From positions 164,911-228,910 of the forward strand of contig NZ_JABEPE010000005.1 in the NCBI RefSeq assembly GCF_026788005.1: a stretch of DNA of 64,000 nucleotides, written 5' to 3'. Below the pieces are notes generated by a model. The model saw nothing but the letters and a program-made list of their open reading frames with translations. It had not been told where the DNA came from and made no database searches. Source of the DNA: Alteromonas sp. a30. Lineage in GTDB: Bacteria; Pseudomonadota; Gammaproteobacteria; Enterobacterales; Alteromonadaceae. Positions 27,827-37,321 of this stretch are shown piece by piece; position 1 is the first letter of the stretch; every line of letters starts with the position of its first letter. Made by a program: the position numbers and the translations under genes.

Positions 27827-30057
27827 ACGCCCTGAATCGCATTACGCTTGGTATTTGTTTAGCAACCTGCTCAACACACTTAATTGCCGATGAAGTCACA
27901 GAGCAGAATGACAACCCGTTAGAAACGGTAACGGTTACCGCCACTCGCGCGCAAACCAGCATTGCTGATGTCGCGGCAACCGTTTGGGTGATAGATAACG
28001 ACCAAATCGCACAGGAAGTCGGTACAGGTGCAGACTTAAAAAACGTCTTGGGACGCCTGATCCCCGGCTTCGACTTTGGTAGCGAAAGTCGCACCAACTT
28101 TGCCCAAAATTTACGGGGTCGCACGGCACTAGTAATGATCGACGGTGTCTCGTTGAACTCAACGCGTCAAATTAGCCGTCAATTAGAAAGTATCGACCCA
28201 TTCAATGTTTCTCGCGTGGAAGTGCTTTCCGGTTCCACTTCTATTTACGGCGCGGGTGCGGCTGGCGGTATCATCAATATCATTACCAAAAAAGCCCAAG
28301 GGCCAGAATGGGAAGTGAGTGCCTTAGCGGGTGTTTCTTCAGGCTTTAATAACAGTGAAGATTTAAACCGAAAACTGGCGCTTTCTGTGGCGGGCGGCTC
28401 AAACAACATAACTGGCAGATTAGCCGCTGCATGGTCAACTACGCGCGCTAACTTCGACGCCGATGGCAATCAAATCTTGCCCGACATCACCCAAACCGAC
28501 ACCCAATTTAACGATACGATTGATGTGCAAGGTAACGTCAATATTCGTATCGACGAGAAGCAATCGTTGTCGTTTGTTGCCCAATATTACGAAAGCGAAC
28601 AAGACTCAGATTACGGCACATATTTGGGGCCAAACTTAGCGGGAATTCTGGGCTTTCCAGACTTCATTGAATTACGTGATGGTTTATCGCTAGAAGAACA
28701 ACCAAAAACCGAGCGCGACTTCTACAACGTGCAGTATCACAACGATGAATTCCTTGGTCATCAATTATTGATGCAAGCTTATCATCGCGAGGAGTCCTTA
28801 AGTTTCTTCCCGTTCCCGTCAATTTTCAGAGTCACGGGTTCCCCTTTCCCCGGCGAAAGCTACCCGATTTTTGCTTCTTCAGTGCAAGAAACCGACATTT
28901 CTGGTGCAAAAGTGGTGTTAGTGAAAGACATGGACGACTTACGCATTAGCTATGGCGTGGACTACGACACCGAATCTTTCACCGCCATTCAGAACATTTT
29001 CGATTTGAACTCAGCCTTGGCGTCCGGTGGTTTAGTGTTCGAAAAAGCCCAAGTATTGCAGCGCTATCCCGACATAGACAGCGATCAACTGGCCTTATTT
29101 GCCCAAACAGAATGGCAGGCAAGCGAGCAATGGCGCTTAACCGGTGGTTTCCGTTTTCAACGCATTGAACAAGAAGTGGGCGACTTTACTGGCTTGCTTC
29201 AACAAAACTTGTTCGCCAGTGGTCTATACCCTTTCGCACCAGATAGCATCCCCGGCGGCGAAACAGACTACGATGAATGGGTTTTTAACGTTGGCGCAGT
29301 CTATGCCATCGACAAAAACCAGCAATTTTGGGCAAACGTGAGTCAGGGCTTCGATATTCCTGATCCAGCTCGCTACTACGGACAAGGCACTTACTCCGGC
29401 CCTTACGGTGAAGGCCCTGTGCTTATCGACAGCATTAACATTGCACAAAACCCCCTTTCTGGCATTAAAACGGATTCCATTGAGTTTGGCTGGCGTAAAG
29501 CGGAAAACAACTATCACTTCCAATTGAGTGGGTACTATTCGTTGTCGGATAAAACCACCTCGTTTAACCGTGCTACGCTTGCTATTGATGTGAACGACGA
29601 TGAGCGCCGTATCATGGGAATTGAAGGCCAGTTTAATTTAGATATTACGGATGAATTCTACGCCAGTGTGCAAGGGCATTTCCTGCGTAGTGAAGTAAAA
29701 ACCAATGGGGACTGGAGCGATTTAACCGCGGAAGAAGCCAGCCCAAACACCGCATCAGTTCGATTTGGTTATGAGGATGACGTATTGGGTTTAGAGCTAT
29801 TAGTACAAACCATGCGCGACTATAACGACGATAATAACAACGAATTAAACGGTTACACCTTGGCGCATATCAATGGTCACTACCAACTGGGCGAAGGCAA
29901 ACTAAGCTTTGGTATTCAGAATTTATTCGACAAACGTTATGAAACGATTTGGAGCCAACGCGCGCAAATCTTGTATAGCACGCTTTCTGCACCGGCGTTA
30001 TTTACCTACGGTGGTCAAGGAACTCGTGTTGCTGTGAGTTACGAGATGCAATTTTAA
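27823..30057 (+). CDS. iutA: TonB-dependent ferric-siderophore receptor, IutA-like
   Basis: A 744-residue outer-membrane receptor. A signal peptide ends near STHLIA. The TonB box region is LETVTVTATR, and the plug domain carries LRGRTALVMIDGVSLN, SRQLESIDPFNVSRVEVLSG and GGIINIITKK, all very close to IutA as I remember it. The barrel ends in SYEMQF with the terminal Phe. I start it at 27823, where ATG overlaps the exporter stop; an upstream extension would only run inside the exporter gene. The neighbours encode aerobactin-type synthesis and a FhuBCD-like importer, so ferric aerobactin is the most likely ligand. Confidence 0.9.
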   Translation: MNALNRITLGICLATCSTHLIADEVTEQNDNPLETVTVTATRAQTSIADVAATVWVIDNDQIAQEVGTGADLKNVLGRLIPGFDFGSESRTNFAQNLRGRTALVMIDGVSLNSTRQISRQLESIDPFNVSRVEVLSGSTSIYGAGAAGGIINIITKKAQGPEWEVSALAGVSSGFNNSEDLNRKLALSVAGGSNNITGRLAAAWSTTRANFDADGNQILPDITQTDTQFNDTIDVQGNVNIRIDEKQSLSFVAQYYESEQDSDYGTYLGPNLAGILGFPDFIELRDGLSLEEQPKTERDFYNVQYHNDEFLGHQLLMQAYHREESLSFFPFPSIFRVTGSPFPGESYPIFASSVQETDISGAKVVLVKDMDDLRISYGVDYDTESFTAIQNIFDLNSALASGGLVFEKAQVLQRYPDIDSDQLALFAQTEWQASEQWRLTGGFRFQRIEQEVGDFTGLLQQNLFASGLYPFAPDSIPGGETDYDEWVFNVGAVYAIDKNQQFWANVSQGFDIPDPARYYGQGTYSGPYGEGPVLIDSINIAQNPLSGIKTDSIEFGWRKAENNYHFQLSGYYSLSDKTTSFNRATLAIDVNDDERRIMGIEGQFNLDITDEFYASVQGHFLRSEVKTNGDWSDLTAEEASPNTASVRFGYEDDVLGLELLVQTMRDYNDDNNNELNGYTLAHINGHYQLGEGKLSFGIQNLFDKRYETIWSQRAQILYSTLSAPALFTYGGQGTRVAVSYEMQF

Positions 30058-30089
30058 GCTCCCATAGTAAAAATAAAAGGAACAGCTTC

Positions 30090-30872
30090 TTGATTCACTT
30101 TGACAACATTCAAGTCAACATTAATAAAGCCGCTATTTTACACTCCGTTAGCGGTCATATACCCGAGGGCGCAATCACTGCACTTATCGGCCCCAATGGT
30201 TCGGGAAAAAGTACCCTACTGTCGGTATTAAGCGGCTTACGCGCCCCCAATGGCGGCCAGTGCTTTATTGGTTCAAAAGAAAAAAAGGCTGACTACAAAC
30301 GCTACAGCCGTGCCGATTTAGCCAAGCAAATTGCGTTGCTACCGCAGCGTAATCCTGTGCCAGCAAGCTTATCAGTGTCGGACTTAGTGGCGTTTGGCCG
30401 CCATCCACATCGTCCTTGGTATCGCAATTTAAGCAGTGAAGATAAAGAGCTGATTGATTGGGCGATGAAGGAAACCGGGATTTGGGATTACCAAAATCGC
30501 GCACTCACCCAGCTTTCTGGCGGGGAATTACAGCGTTGTTGGTTAGCGATGGTATTAGCGCAAAACACGCCTGTGCTGATGCTGGATGAACCAACCTCAT
30601 GGCTGGATATTTCTCACCAAATCAGTTTATTGAAAATTGTTCGCCGACTTAACAAAGCGCACGGCAAAACCGTGGTTTGGGTATTGCACGATCTTAACCA
30701 AGCCAGTGAATTTAGCGATCATGCGATTTTATTGAATCATGGCAAAGTGGTCGCTCAAGGCACAACAGATGAAGTGATTACGCCAACCTTGGTTTCCGAC
30801 GTATATGAAACCAAAGTGAAATCTCATCAGTTGGGTGACAGCCATATTCTTTGGCCGGAGTACAGTGCATGA
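30090..30872 (+). CDS. fhuC: Ferric-siderophore ABC importer ATPase (FhuC-like)
   Basis: A 260-residue ATPase with Walker A GPNGSGKST, FhuC/FecE-like LPQRNPVPASLSVSDLVAFGRHP, signature LSGGELQR, Walker B VLMLDEPTSWLD and switch His in VLHDLNQA. The start appears to be TTG at 30090 (aaaagg lies 9-14 bp before); no in-frame ATG is nearby. The stop overlaps the binding-protein start by four bases. It powers inner-membrane uptake of the siderophore captured by the neighbouring receptor. Confidence 0.9.
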   Translation: MIHFDNIQVNINKAAILHSVSGHIPEGAITALIGPNGSGKSTLLSVLSGLRAPNGGQCFIGSKEKKADYKRYSRADLAKQIALLPQRNPVPASLSVSDLVAFGRHPHRPWYRNLSSEDKELIDWAMKETGIWDYQNRALTQLSGGELQRCWLAMVLAQNTPVLMLDEPTSWLDISHQISLLKIVRRLNKAHGKTVVWVLHDLNQASEFSDHAILLNHGKVVAQGTTDEVITPTLVSDVYETKVKSHQLGDSHILWPEYSA

Positions 30873-31936
30873 AGTCTCGCGTGTTTACTCATGTTGCCAG
30901 TTTCATTGCACTTATGACCAGTGCAATGTGTGTTTCTGGGTTGGTTCAAGCTCAAACACAAATTCAAGATGAGCAAAAAGTCCGCGTATGTTTGTCGACT
31001 TGTGTGGAATTAGCGCAGCCTGCCAAACGCGTCATTGCCCTAAATTGGTCGGTCATTGAGATGCTGTTGTCACTTGAAGTAGAACCTATCGGCGTGACTC
31101 AAGGTAACGGCTATCGCAAGTGGCAATCGAATCACCCTGCACTGCCTGAAAACGTAACAGAAGTGGGTCGTCGCCAAGAGCCGGATTTGGTCAGTATCGC
31201 TAAATTAAAACCCGACTTAATTATCGGCTACAACTTCCGGCATGCTCGCTTACACTCTGCATTAAGCCGCATTGCCCCCACGTTGCTGTATCAACAATTT
31301 CCACAAAAAAGCGATGACGTGCCAAGTGATGCGCAAAACGCCTCCAATCCCCACGCGAAATTCTTGTATTTTGATGCGGTTCCAAGCATATACAGCGGCA
31401 TTGCCAAAGCGGTTGGCAAAAGCCAACTCGCGCAACAAAAGCTGGCCAATATGGAGTCAGAAATCAATAGCCTGAAAAACACATTGCATAGTGCAGGTTT
31501 TGCAGAATATCCGGTAAGTTACGCCAAATTTGTGGGCATGGGTTATGGCTTGCGTGTGTTTGGTCCGCAAAGTGTCGCGGGTACGGTCGCACAAAAAATC
31601 GGGTTAACCTACCGCTGGCAGCGCACGCTTCCGGGTAAAGACTTCACACATTTGCAACTAGAACAAATGAGTGAATTAGCCAATTCCCATATTATTTTGG
31701 CCGACAATCAAACCAATAATGATCGTATGTTAACTTCGCCGGTTTGGTCTGCTTTGCCTTTTGTTAAAGCCTCGTTGATTTCCCAAACACCGGCATTGTG
31801 GAGCTTCGGCGGCCCGGATTCTATTTTGCGTATGGCACATGCCTTCACCGATTCCTTGCTGGAATGGAAAGCCACGAGAAAAACAGATAACCAACAAGCG
31901 CTAACCACAAACACGCAACAGGGGGCGAGCGAATGA
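30869..31936 (+). CDS. fhuD: Periplasmic ferric-siderophore binding protein (FhuD-like)
   Basis: A 355-residue secreted protein with a signal peptide ending near LVQAQ. The family signature is seen in KRVIALNWSVIEMLLSLEVEPIGV, the helix-backbone segment EPDLVSIAKLKPDLIIGY and the C-terminal WSALPFVKA. ATG at 30869 overlaps the ATPase stop by four bases, and its stop overlaps the permease start likewise. It delivers ferric hydroxamate siderophore from the receptor to the FhuB-like permease. Confidence 0.88.
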   Translation: MKSRVFTHVASFIALMTSAMCVSGLVQAQTQIQDEQKVRVCLSTCVELAQPAKRVIALNWSVIEMLLSLEVEPIGVTQGNGYRKWQSNHPALPENVTEVGRRQEPDLVSIAKLKPDLIIGYNFRHARLHSALSRIAPTLLYQQFPQKSDDVPSDAQNASNPHAKFLYFDAVPSIYSGIAKAVGKSQLAQQKLANMESEINSLKNTLHSAGFAEYPVSYAKFVGMGYGLRVFGPQSVAGTVAQKIGLTYRWQRTLPGKDFTHLQLEQMSELANSHIILADNQTNNDRMLTSPVWSALPFVKASLISQTPALWSFGGPDSILRMAHAFTDSLLEWKATRKTDNQQALTTNTQQGASE

Positions 31937-33918
31937 AGCACTCTCTTCCTGTTTTGTTAGTCATGATAGGTGCGCTCGGTTTAGGCATTTGGGGCTATTT
32001 AGCTACGCATCCGAGTATTCCCGAGGCAGAATTACTCAGCGTAATGATGCAATCCATTTGGATCCCAACTGCCATTATGGCGATATTTACAGGTGCCTTG
32101 TTTGCCAGTTCAGGGTTATTAATTCAAACCACACTGGATAACGACTTTGCTTCGCCGTCCACTATTGGCATTGCCTCTGGTGCCTTACTTGGCGCGGTGT
32201 TAGTGCGCATGTTACTACCCGATGCCACCCTTTACGCCGTTTGGTTAGGCGCGTTCAGCGGCGCGGCATTTTTATCGATTCTAGTGCTATTAGTCAGCCG
32301 CTTAATTGGCGGCGGCAAATTGCCAGTGATTTTAATCGGCATGGCATTAGGGCTTGGTGCTGGGGCGATTGCTTCTATCTTCCTAATTTACTTTGAGCAT
32401 CAAACCGATGGCTTGTTCATTTGGGGCAGCGGACAAGTGCTGCAAACCTCCTCCAGCGCATTAGAAGCTACCGCCCTACCGATGCTGGCATTGTTGTTTG
32501 GTTCATTGCTAATTATTCCTAAACTATCCTTGTTTGTACTGGGTGACGACCACGCCAAAAGCTTAGGGTTAGCGGTGAACCGCTGGCGCTGGCTTATTTT
32601 ATTTTTGGCGATTGCACAAGCTTCATTAGCCACAGCGTTAGTGGGTATGATTGGTTTTGTTGGACTTATGGCACCGCATTTAGCGCGCTACCTTGTACAG
32701 TACAGCAAACAACTTGGTCAGAGCACTCGCCAACAAATTGCCAGCCACACGTTATTTCCACATTGGTTATTTACCTTGGTGGTGGGTGCAATGTTGGTAT
32801 TGTTCGCGGAATGGTGTTCTCGTAGCTTATTGTTCCTAGGTTATCGCCTGCCCACAGGTGCCTTTACCGCTCTGTTAGGCGCACCGTTTTTCATCATGTT
32901 GTTGTTACATCGTAATGGTCGAGCGCTGGCGGCAACAGAAAGTCAAAGCATAGGTATCAAGCCGCTGCTAAAAACCCGAGCCGGCGTGACGCTTAGCGTA
33001 TTATTAGCGCTATTAATTGCCAGCATTTATTACTGGTTGCCGCAAAGCAGTGCCGATGAATTCTTCCAAGGTAGCCATACGTGGACACAACACCGCATTT
33101 TGCTTGCTGGTTTGGCTGGTTTTGGCCTTGCTTGCGCAGGGACACTGCTACAAACCTTATTCCGCAATCCAATGGCAAGCCCAGATATTTCTGGCGTCAG
33201 CGCCACCTCGGTATTGGTCATCGCCTGTTTGTTAGTGCTATTCCCGGCAGCTAATCAACTCGCCTTGAGCGTGGCTTCACTAATTGGCGCAGGGATGGTG
33301 GTCTTTTTGCTGTCTAAAGGCTTAAAACATCAATTAAGCGTGTCACAAGTGGCGCTGATTGGTATCACCATTACCGCCTTTGCGGGTACAGCAACCCATA
33401 TCTTGTTGACCTTTGGTAGCAGCACGGCCTCGGTTACTTTGATGTGGTTAACGGGCACAACTTACGCTGCATCTATGGATCAGTTAATACCATTAATCAG
33501 TATTCTCATTATCGCTGCTTTGGCAATTTTGCCCTTCCTTCGCGACTTAGACATTCTCCCGCTTGGCGAAACCATTCCCGGCGTGTTAGGCATTCCCGTG
33601 ATAAAACGCAACCGCTGGTTGCTTGGCGTCGCGGCTCTAGTTACCGCTGTCTGTGTTGCCAGCGTGGGTGCCATTAGTTTTGTTGGCTTATTGGCTCCCC
33701 ATTGCGCTCGCTTACTGGGTTTATATCGACATTCACATTTATTGCCCGCCGCAGGCATGACCGGCGCAATATTACTAATTTGGGCCGATGGTTTAGGTCG
33801 TACTTTACTTGCTCCCAATGAAGTTGCTGCGGGCCTTGTGGTTTCTATGCTCGGCAGCCTTTACTTCTTATTACTGTTGCTTATCGGATACAGGAAACAC
33901 AATGACCGAATTGCTTAA
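31933..33918 (+). CDS. fhuB: Duplicated-fusion ferric-siderophore permease (FhuB-like)
   Basis: A 661-residue inner-membrane protein made of two FecCD permease halves in one chain, the FhuB architecture. Each half repeats hallmarks: ASSGLLIQTTLDNDFASPSTIGIASGA and GTLLQTLFRNPMASPDISGVSATS, then VGMIGFVGLMAPHLAR and VGAISFVGLLAPHCAR. About 20 helices are predicted by hydrophobicity. The end overlaps the nitroreductase by 17 bp. It pairs with the preceding ATPase and binding protein. Confidence 0.92.
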   Translation: MKHSLPVLLVMIGALGLGIWGYLATHPSIPEAELLSVMMQSIWIPTAIMAIFTGALFASSGLLIQTTLDNDFASPSTIGIASGALLGAVLVRMLLPDATLYAVWLGAFSGAAFLSILVLLVSRLIGGGKLPVILIGMALGLGAGAIASIFLIYFEHQTDGLFIWGSGQVLQTSSSALEATALPMLALLFGSLLIIPKLSLFVLGDDHAKSLGLAVNRWRWLILFLAIAQASLATALVGMIGFVGLMAPHLARYLVQYSKQLGQSTRQQIASHTLFPHWLFTLVVGAMLVLFAEWCSRSLLFLGYRLPTGAFTALLGAPFFIMLLLHRNGRALAATESQSIGIKPLLKTRAGVTLSVLLALLIASIYYWLPQSSADEFFQGSHTWTQHRILLAGLAGFGLACAGTLLQTLFRNPMASPDISGVSATSVLVIACLLVLFPAANQLALSVASLIGAGMVVFLLSKGLKHQLSVSQVALIGITITAFAGTATHILLTFGSSTASVTLMWLTGTTYAASMDQLIPLISILIIAALAILPFLRDLDILPLGETIPGVLGIPVIKRNRWLLGVAALVTAVCVASVGAISFVGLLAPHCARLLGLYRHSHLLPAAGMTGAILLIWADGLGRTLLAPNEVAAGLVVSMLGSLYFLLLLLIGYRKHNDRIA

Positions 33919-34552
33919 TTTCCTAACAGAACGTGTGTCTTACCACGTTCATGAACTCACTCAACCAGCGCCAAACAAAACGCAGCTTCAGCAAATTCTG
34001 CGCGCTGCAATGGCAACCCCAGATCACGGCAATTTGACGCCTTGGCACTTCGTTGTTATTGAGCAACACCAAATCAGTAAATTCATTGATTATCTGCGCA
34101 CAGCGTGGCTCGCTAGTGATGAACAGGTTGACCCACAACAAGCTAAGCGTTTAGCCAATTACTTAGAGCAAGCGCCCTGTATGATTTTAGTATCGGCGGA
34201 CATTCAGTCGCACAAAGCGGTTTCCGATCAAGATCAGTTGTTTTCCGCGGTTGCCTGTTGCCAAAATATTCTATTGGCCGCCGACGCAACCGGTTTTGGT
34301 GGCGTTTGGTACAGCACAGATGCGGTTGAATTACCCAATGTACGACACATTTTGGGCCTAGAAGAAAACCATAGCCCAGTAGGTTTTCTAGTATTAGGCA
34401 CACCAACCAATACCCGCGCGAAAAAGCGCAAAGACCCACTACATTTTACTTACGAATGGTTGGGTTCAAATCATCTCCAAAGGTTTGAACCCGATCCCGA
34501 GCAAACCAACCAACCCAATATTTCTGCTTTAAAAGAGATAAATAATGACTAA
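33902..34552 (+). CDS. Nitroreductase-family flavoprotein (YdjA-like)
   Basis: A 216-residue protein of the FMN-dependent nitroreductase fold: RAAMATPDHGNLTPWHF near the N-terminus, and AVACCQNILLAADATGFGGVWYS for the FMN/dimer face. The ATG at 33902 overlaps fhuB by 17 bp, and its stop overlaps the iucA-iucB fusion by 8 bp, so it is tightly embedded in the iron operon. Known members reduce nitro compounds or quinones with NAD(P)H. A role in reducing or releasing iron from the imported complex, or in siderophore chemistry, is suggested only by context. Confidence 0.85.
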   Translation: MTELLNFLTERVSYHVHELTQPAPNKTQLQQILRAAMATPDHGNLTPWHFVVIEQHQISKFIDYLRTAWLASDEQVDPQQAKRLANYLEQAPCMILVSADIQSHKAVSDQDQLFSAVACCQNILLAADATGFGGVWYSTDAVELPNVRHILGLEENHSPVGFLVLGTPTNTRAKKRKDPLHFTYEWLGSNHLQRFEPDPEQTNQPNISALKEINND

Positions 34553-37310
34553 TGAATCTACTCATTACCTAAGTCATCAAGCATTTTTTAACAGCTTATT
34601 GTTGGAAACCGACTTAGGGGACGTTGTTACACAATCAACGGGTAGCAAAGTATTGGTGCAAATAACCAATGGTAAAACACTGCATTTGCCATTGGCTTAT
34701 TTGTCGCCAGCTAAACGCCATCGCTACACTGGTGAATGCTGGCTATCGGACAACGCTGTTAATCAAGGCGAGCCCAAGCGCATTGATTTTGTTACCGCCA
34801 TTAACCTCGTGATGCAACACCACTTCGATGATATCGATATGGCTGAAAAAGACCGCTTTTTAACGCGCGTATCGGCCTCCGATGCGTACGTTAAGCGCGC
34901 TGAAGCATTCCGATTAAATCCCAAAGATGTGCCTAACCGCAATGCCTTTATTGAATCCGAGCAATCGTTAACCGGTGGGCACAGTATGCATCCTGCACCA
35001 AAAAGCTGTGAGCCACTTAGCGAAGACGAGCAACGCCAGTATTTGCCCGAATTTGGGCAACACTTTGCGATTCAATGGTTTGCAGTGCAGCGTTCACACC
35101 TAACCGGTGATGCAGTAAAAGGCGATTTAGCTTCTACGTTAACTCACTTTTTCAATGAACAAGTGCCAGCACAAGCACAACAAGAGCTGACGGCACTAGG
35201 TGACGACTGGTTGCCGTTACCAATGCATCCGTTACAAGCTCGTGCGTGGCTGGCATCCGAAGATGCACAAGCGTTAACCGATGTGGTTAAGCCGCTTAGC
35301 ATCACATCAGAAGGCTGGACGGGCACCTCCTCTTCACGCGCTATTTATCACCCACATTCAGAGTGGATGCTAAAAGTGTCGTTTCCGGTGAAGCTCACCA
35401 ATTCATTGCGCTTGATGAGTGCTGGAGAGGCGAATCGTGGCATCCAATTCAGCAAGTTGCTGCAAACGCCCGCAGGTATTGAGCTTAAGCAACGTTTGCC
35501 AGATACGGTTTTTGTTGAAGAGCCCGTATGGGCTTCCATCACCAATCACCAAGGCGAAAGCATTGATTTATCCTTGGTTTGCTTTCGTGAAAACTGCTTT
35601 AAAGAGGCGGCTGAGAGCCCGTCTGAATCAAACCAAAAATCGTTAGCGCAAAGTAGCTATTTATTAGCATCTGCAAATCAGGTTTCTGCTGCAAACGCGC
35701 AAACACAAGTGGGTCGATGGGTGTCTGCTTTTGCAAAAGAAGCGAAAATGACACCGCTGGCAGCAGCAAAAAGCTGGGTAGCTCAGTTTATGGATAAGGT
35801 GATTCATCCGCTGTGTATTGCCCGCAGTGACTACGGTATTGTACTGCTCGCACATCAACAAAATGTGCTCCTAAACATTCAAAAAAATCAGCCGGTTGGC
35901 GTGATTATTCGTGATTGTCAGGGAATGGGATTAACTGATACCGCCTTAATTCGCTTTAAAGAAGTCTTCGACAAAGAAGACGCCGAATATTTTATGACAG
36001 CGCAAGCCCTAAACCCGTATCAAAACTACTATGTGGTGGGCAACACTTTACTGAATACGCTGTCAGCGATTGCTGCAGACTTACAAGTTGAGGAGGCCGA
36101 ATTATGGCAACTTTGCCAGAGCAAGCTCGATAAATGGCGCTTAGCGCGTCCACAAGATATTTCGTTTTACGACTATATGTTGGATTCGCCTAAGATAAGC
36201 TGGAAGCGCAATTTCTACTGTTTTGCTGGCAACCTTAACGAAAACACCCTGCCTGATCCGGCGCAAATTTATTGCCAGATTGAAAACCCACTGCATCTGG
36301 AAATTGAAACCACTCGGGTTTATAAAACCTTGCCCGATAAACGTGAAATCGTCATTAAAGACACATTTTCAAGCAACGACGCATTGTCGTTTACCTTTAG
36401 TGAATTAGGCCAAAAACCTGTCAATTTTGAGGCGAGCAAAACCGGCAATCAAGTCACCCTTAGCAGCGCAGAGCCCATTAACGATGCCATGCTCTGCTGC
36501 GCGGCGATGGAACATGCGCTGTACAGTACGAAAGCCGAACACATCAGCTTGCACGCACTAAGCACAAGCGACTTGCAAAGTCTGGAGACTTTTTACTTGG
36601 GCGTGACTCAACATGCCAGCCTAACCTTAGCGCAATTTGTTGAAAGTTCACCAACGTGGCTAAGAAAGCCTGTTGAAATGCAAGCTACAGAAGAAGTGAC
36701 AGCAAGCAATGGGATTACTCACCCCATTCGACCAAGCAAACCGAAGGGCGTGATTTTCGAACGCTATTTTTATCATTTGAATCGCACCTTAACGCTTCGA
36801 GTGCTTGATATTGAGCGTGACCTACATTGCTTTAATTATTGGCATAACGTGCCGGAAACCGCCAAGGTGTGGGAGCTAGAAGGCGCCTTACAAAGTCATC
36901 GAGAATATCTGCAAAAACAAGCCGACGATGCACATCAATACTGCGTTATTGGTGAGTTCGACGGCGTACCTTTTGGTTATTTTGAGGTGTATTGGGCGCC
37001 AGAAGATCGCTTAGGGCCACATTATCAATGCGAAAACTTCGATAGAGGCGTACACATTCTGGTGGGCAATATGGCCTTCAGAGGAAGCATTTATTTCGAT
37101 ACATGGGCAAAAGCCATCATCCAATTCTGTTTTCAAGATGATCCTCGTACCAATAATGTCATGGGAGAGCCGAACGCGGCGAATCATCGTGTTGTTGCCA
37201 TCACCGAAAGGGTTGGTATGGAAAAGCAGTACGAATTCGACTTTCCCCATAAACGTGCCGCTCTGCTTCAATGCAAGCGTGCTCGATTCTTCCAACAATT
37301 CGCAATTTAG
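34545..37310 (+). CDS. Fused aerobactin enzymes: IucA-type synthetase plus IucB-type acetyltransferase
   Basis: A 921-residue two-domain protein. Residues about 1-600 form an IucA/IucC synthetase (GGHSMHPAPKSCE, LPMHPLQARAWL, TSEGWTGTSSSR, KLTNSLRLM, RSDYGIVLLAHQQN, IIRDCQGMG). Residues about 735-921 form a GNAT acetyltransferase of the IucB type (RYFYHLNRTLTLRVLDIERD, YFEVYWAPEDRLG, DDPRTNNVMGEPNAANHRV, FPHKRAALLQCKR). About 130 residues of uncertain linker lie between. The GNAT half would acetylate N6-hydroxylysine and the synthetase half would join the first such arm to citrate. In the classical aerobactin operon iucA and iucB are separate genes. Confidence 0.9.
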   Translation: MTNESTHYLSHQAFFNSLLLETDLGDVVTQSTGSKVLVQITNGKTLHLPLAYLSPAKRHRYTGECWLSDNAVNQGEPKRIDFVTAINLVMQHHFDDIDMAEKDRFLTRVSASDAYVKRAEAFRLNPKDVPNRNAFIESEQSLTGGHSMHPAPKSCEPLSEDEQRQYLPEFGQHFAIQWFAVQRSHLTGDAVKGDLASTLTHFFNEQVPAQAQQELTALGDDWLPLPMHPLQARAWLASEDAQALTDVVKPLSITSEGWTGTSSSRAIYHPHSEWMLKVSFPVKLTNSLRLMSAGEANRGIQFSKLLQTPAGIELKQRLPDTVFVEEPVWASITNHQGESIDLSLVCFRENCFKEAAESPSESNQKSLAQSSYLLASANQVSAANAQTQVGRWVSAFAKEAKMTPLAAAKSWVAQFMDKVIHPLCIARSDYGIVLLAHQQNVLLNIQKNQPVGVIIRDCQGMGLTDTALIRFKEVFDKEDAEYFMTAQALNPYQNYYVVGNTLLNTLSAIAADLQVEEAELWQLCQSKLDKWRLARPQDISFYDYMLDSPKISWKRNFYCFAGNLNENTLPDPAQIYCQIENPLHLEIETTRVYKTLPDKREIVIKDTFSSNDALSFTFSELGQKPVNFEASKTGNQVTLSSAEPINDAMLCCAAMEHALYSTKAEHISLHALSTSDLQSLETFYLGVTQHASLTLAQFVESSPTWLRKPVEMQATEEVTASNGITHPIRPSKPKGVIFERYFYHLNRTLTLRVLDIERDLHCFNYWHNVPETAKVWELEGALQSHREYLQKQADDAHQYCVIGEFDGVPFGYFEVYWAPEDRLGPHYQCENFDRGVHILVGNMAFRGSIYFDTWAKAIIQFCFQDDPRTNNVMGEPNAANHRVVAITERVGMEKQYEFDFPHKRAALLQCKRARFFQQFAI

Positions 37311-37321
37311 GTAAAGAAACA

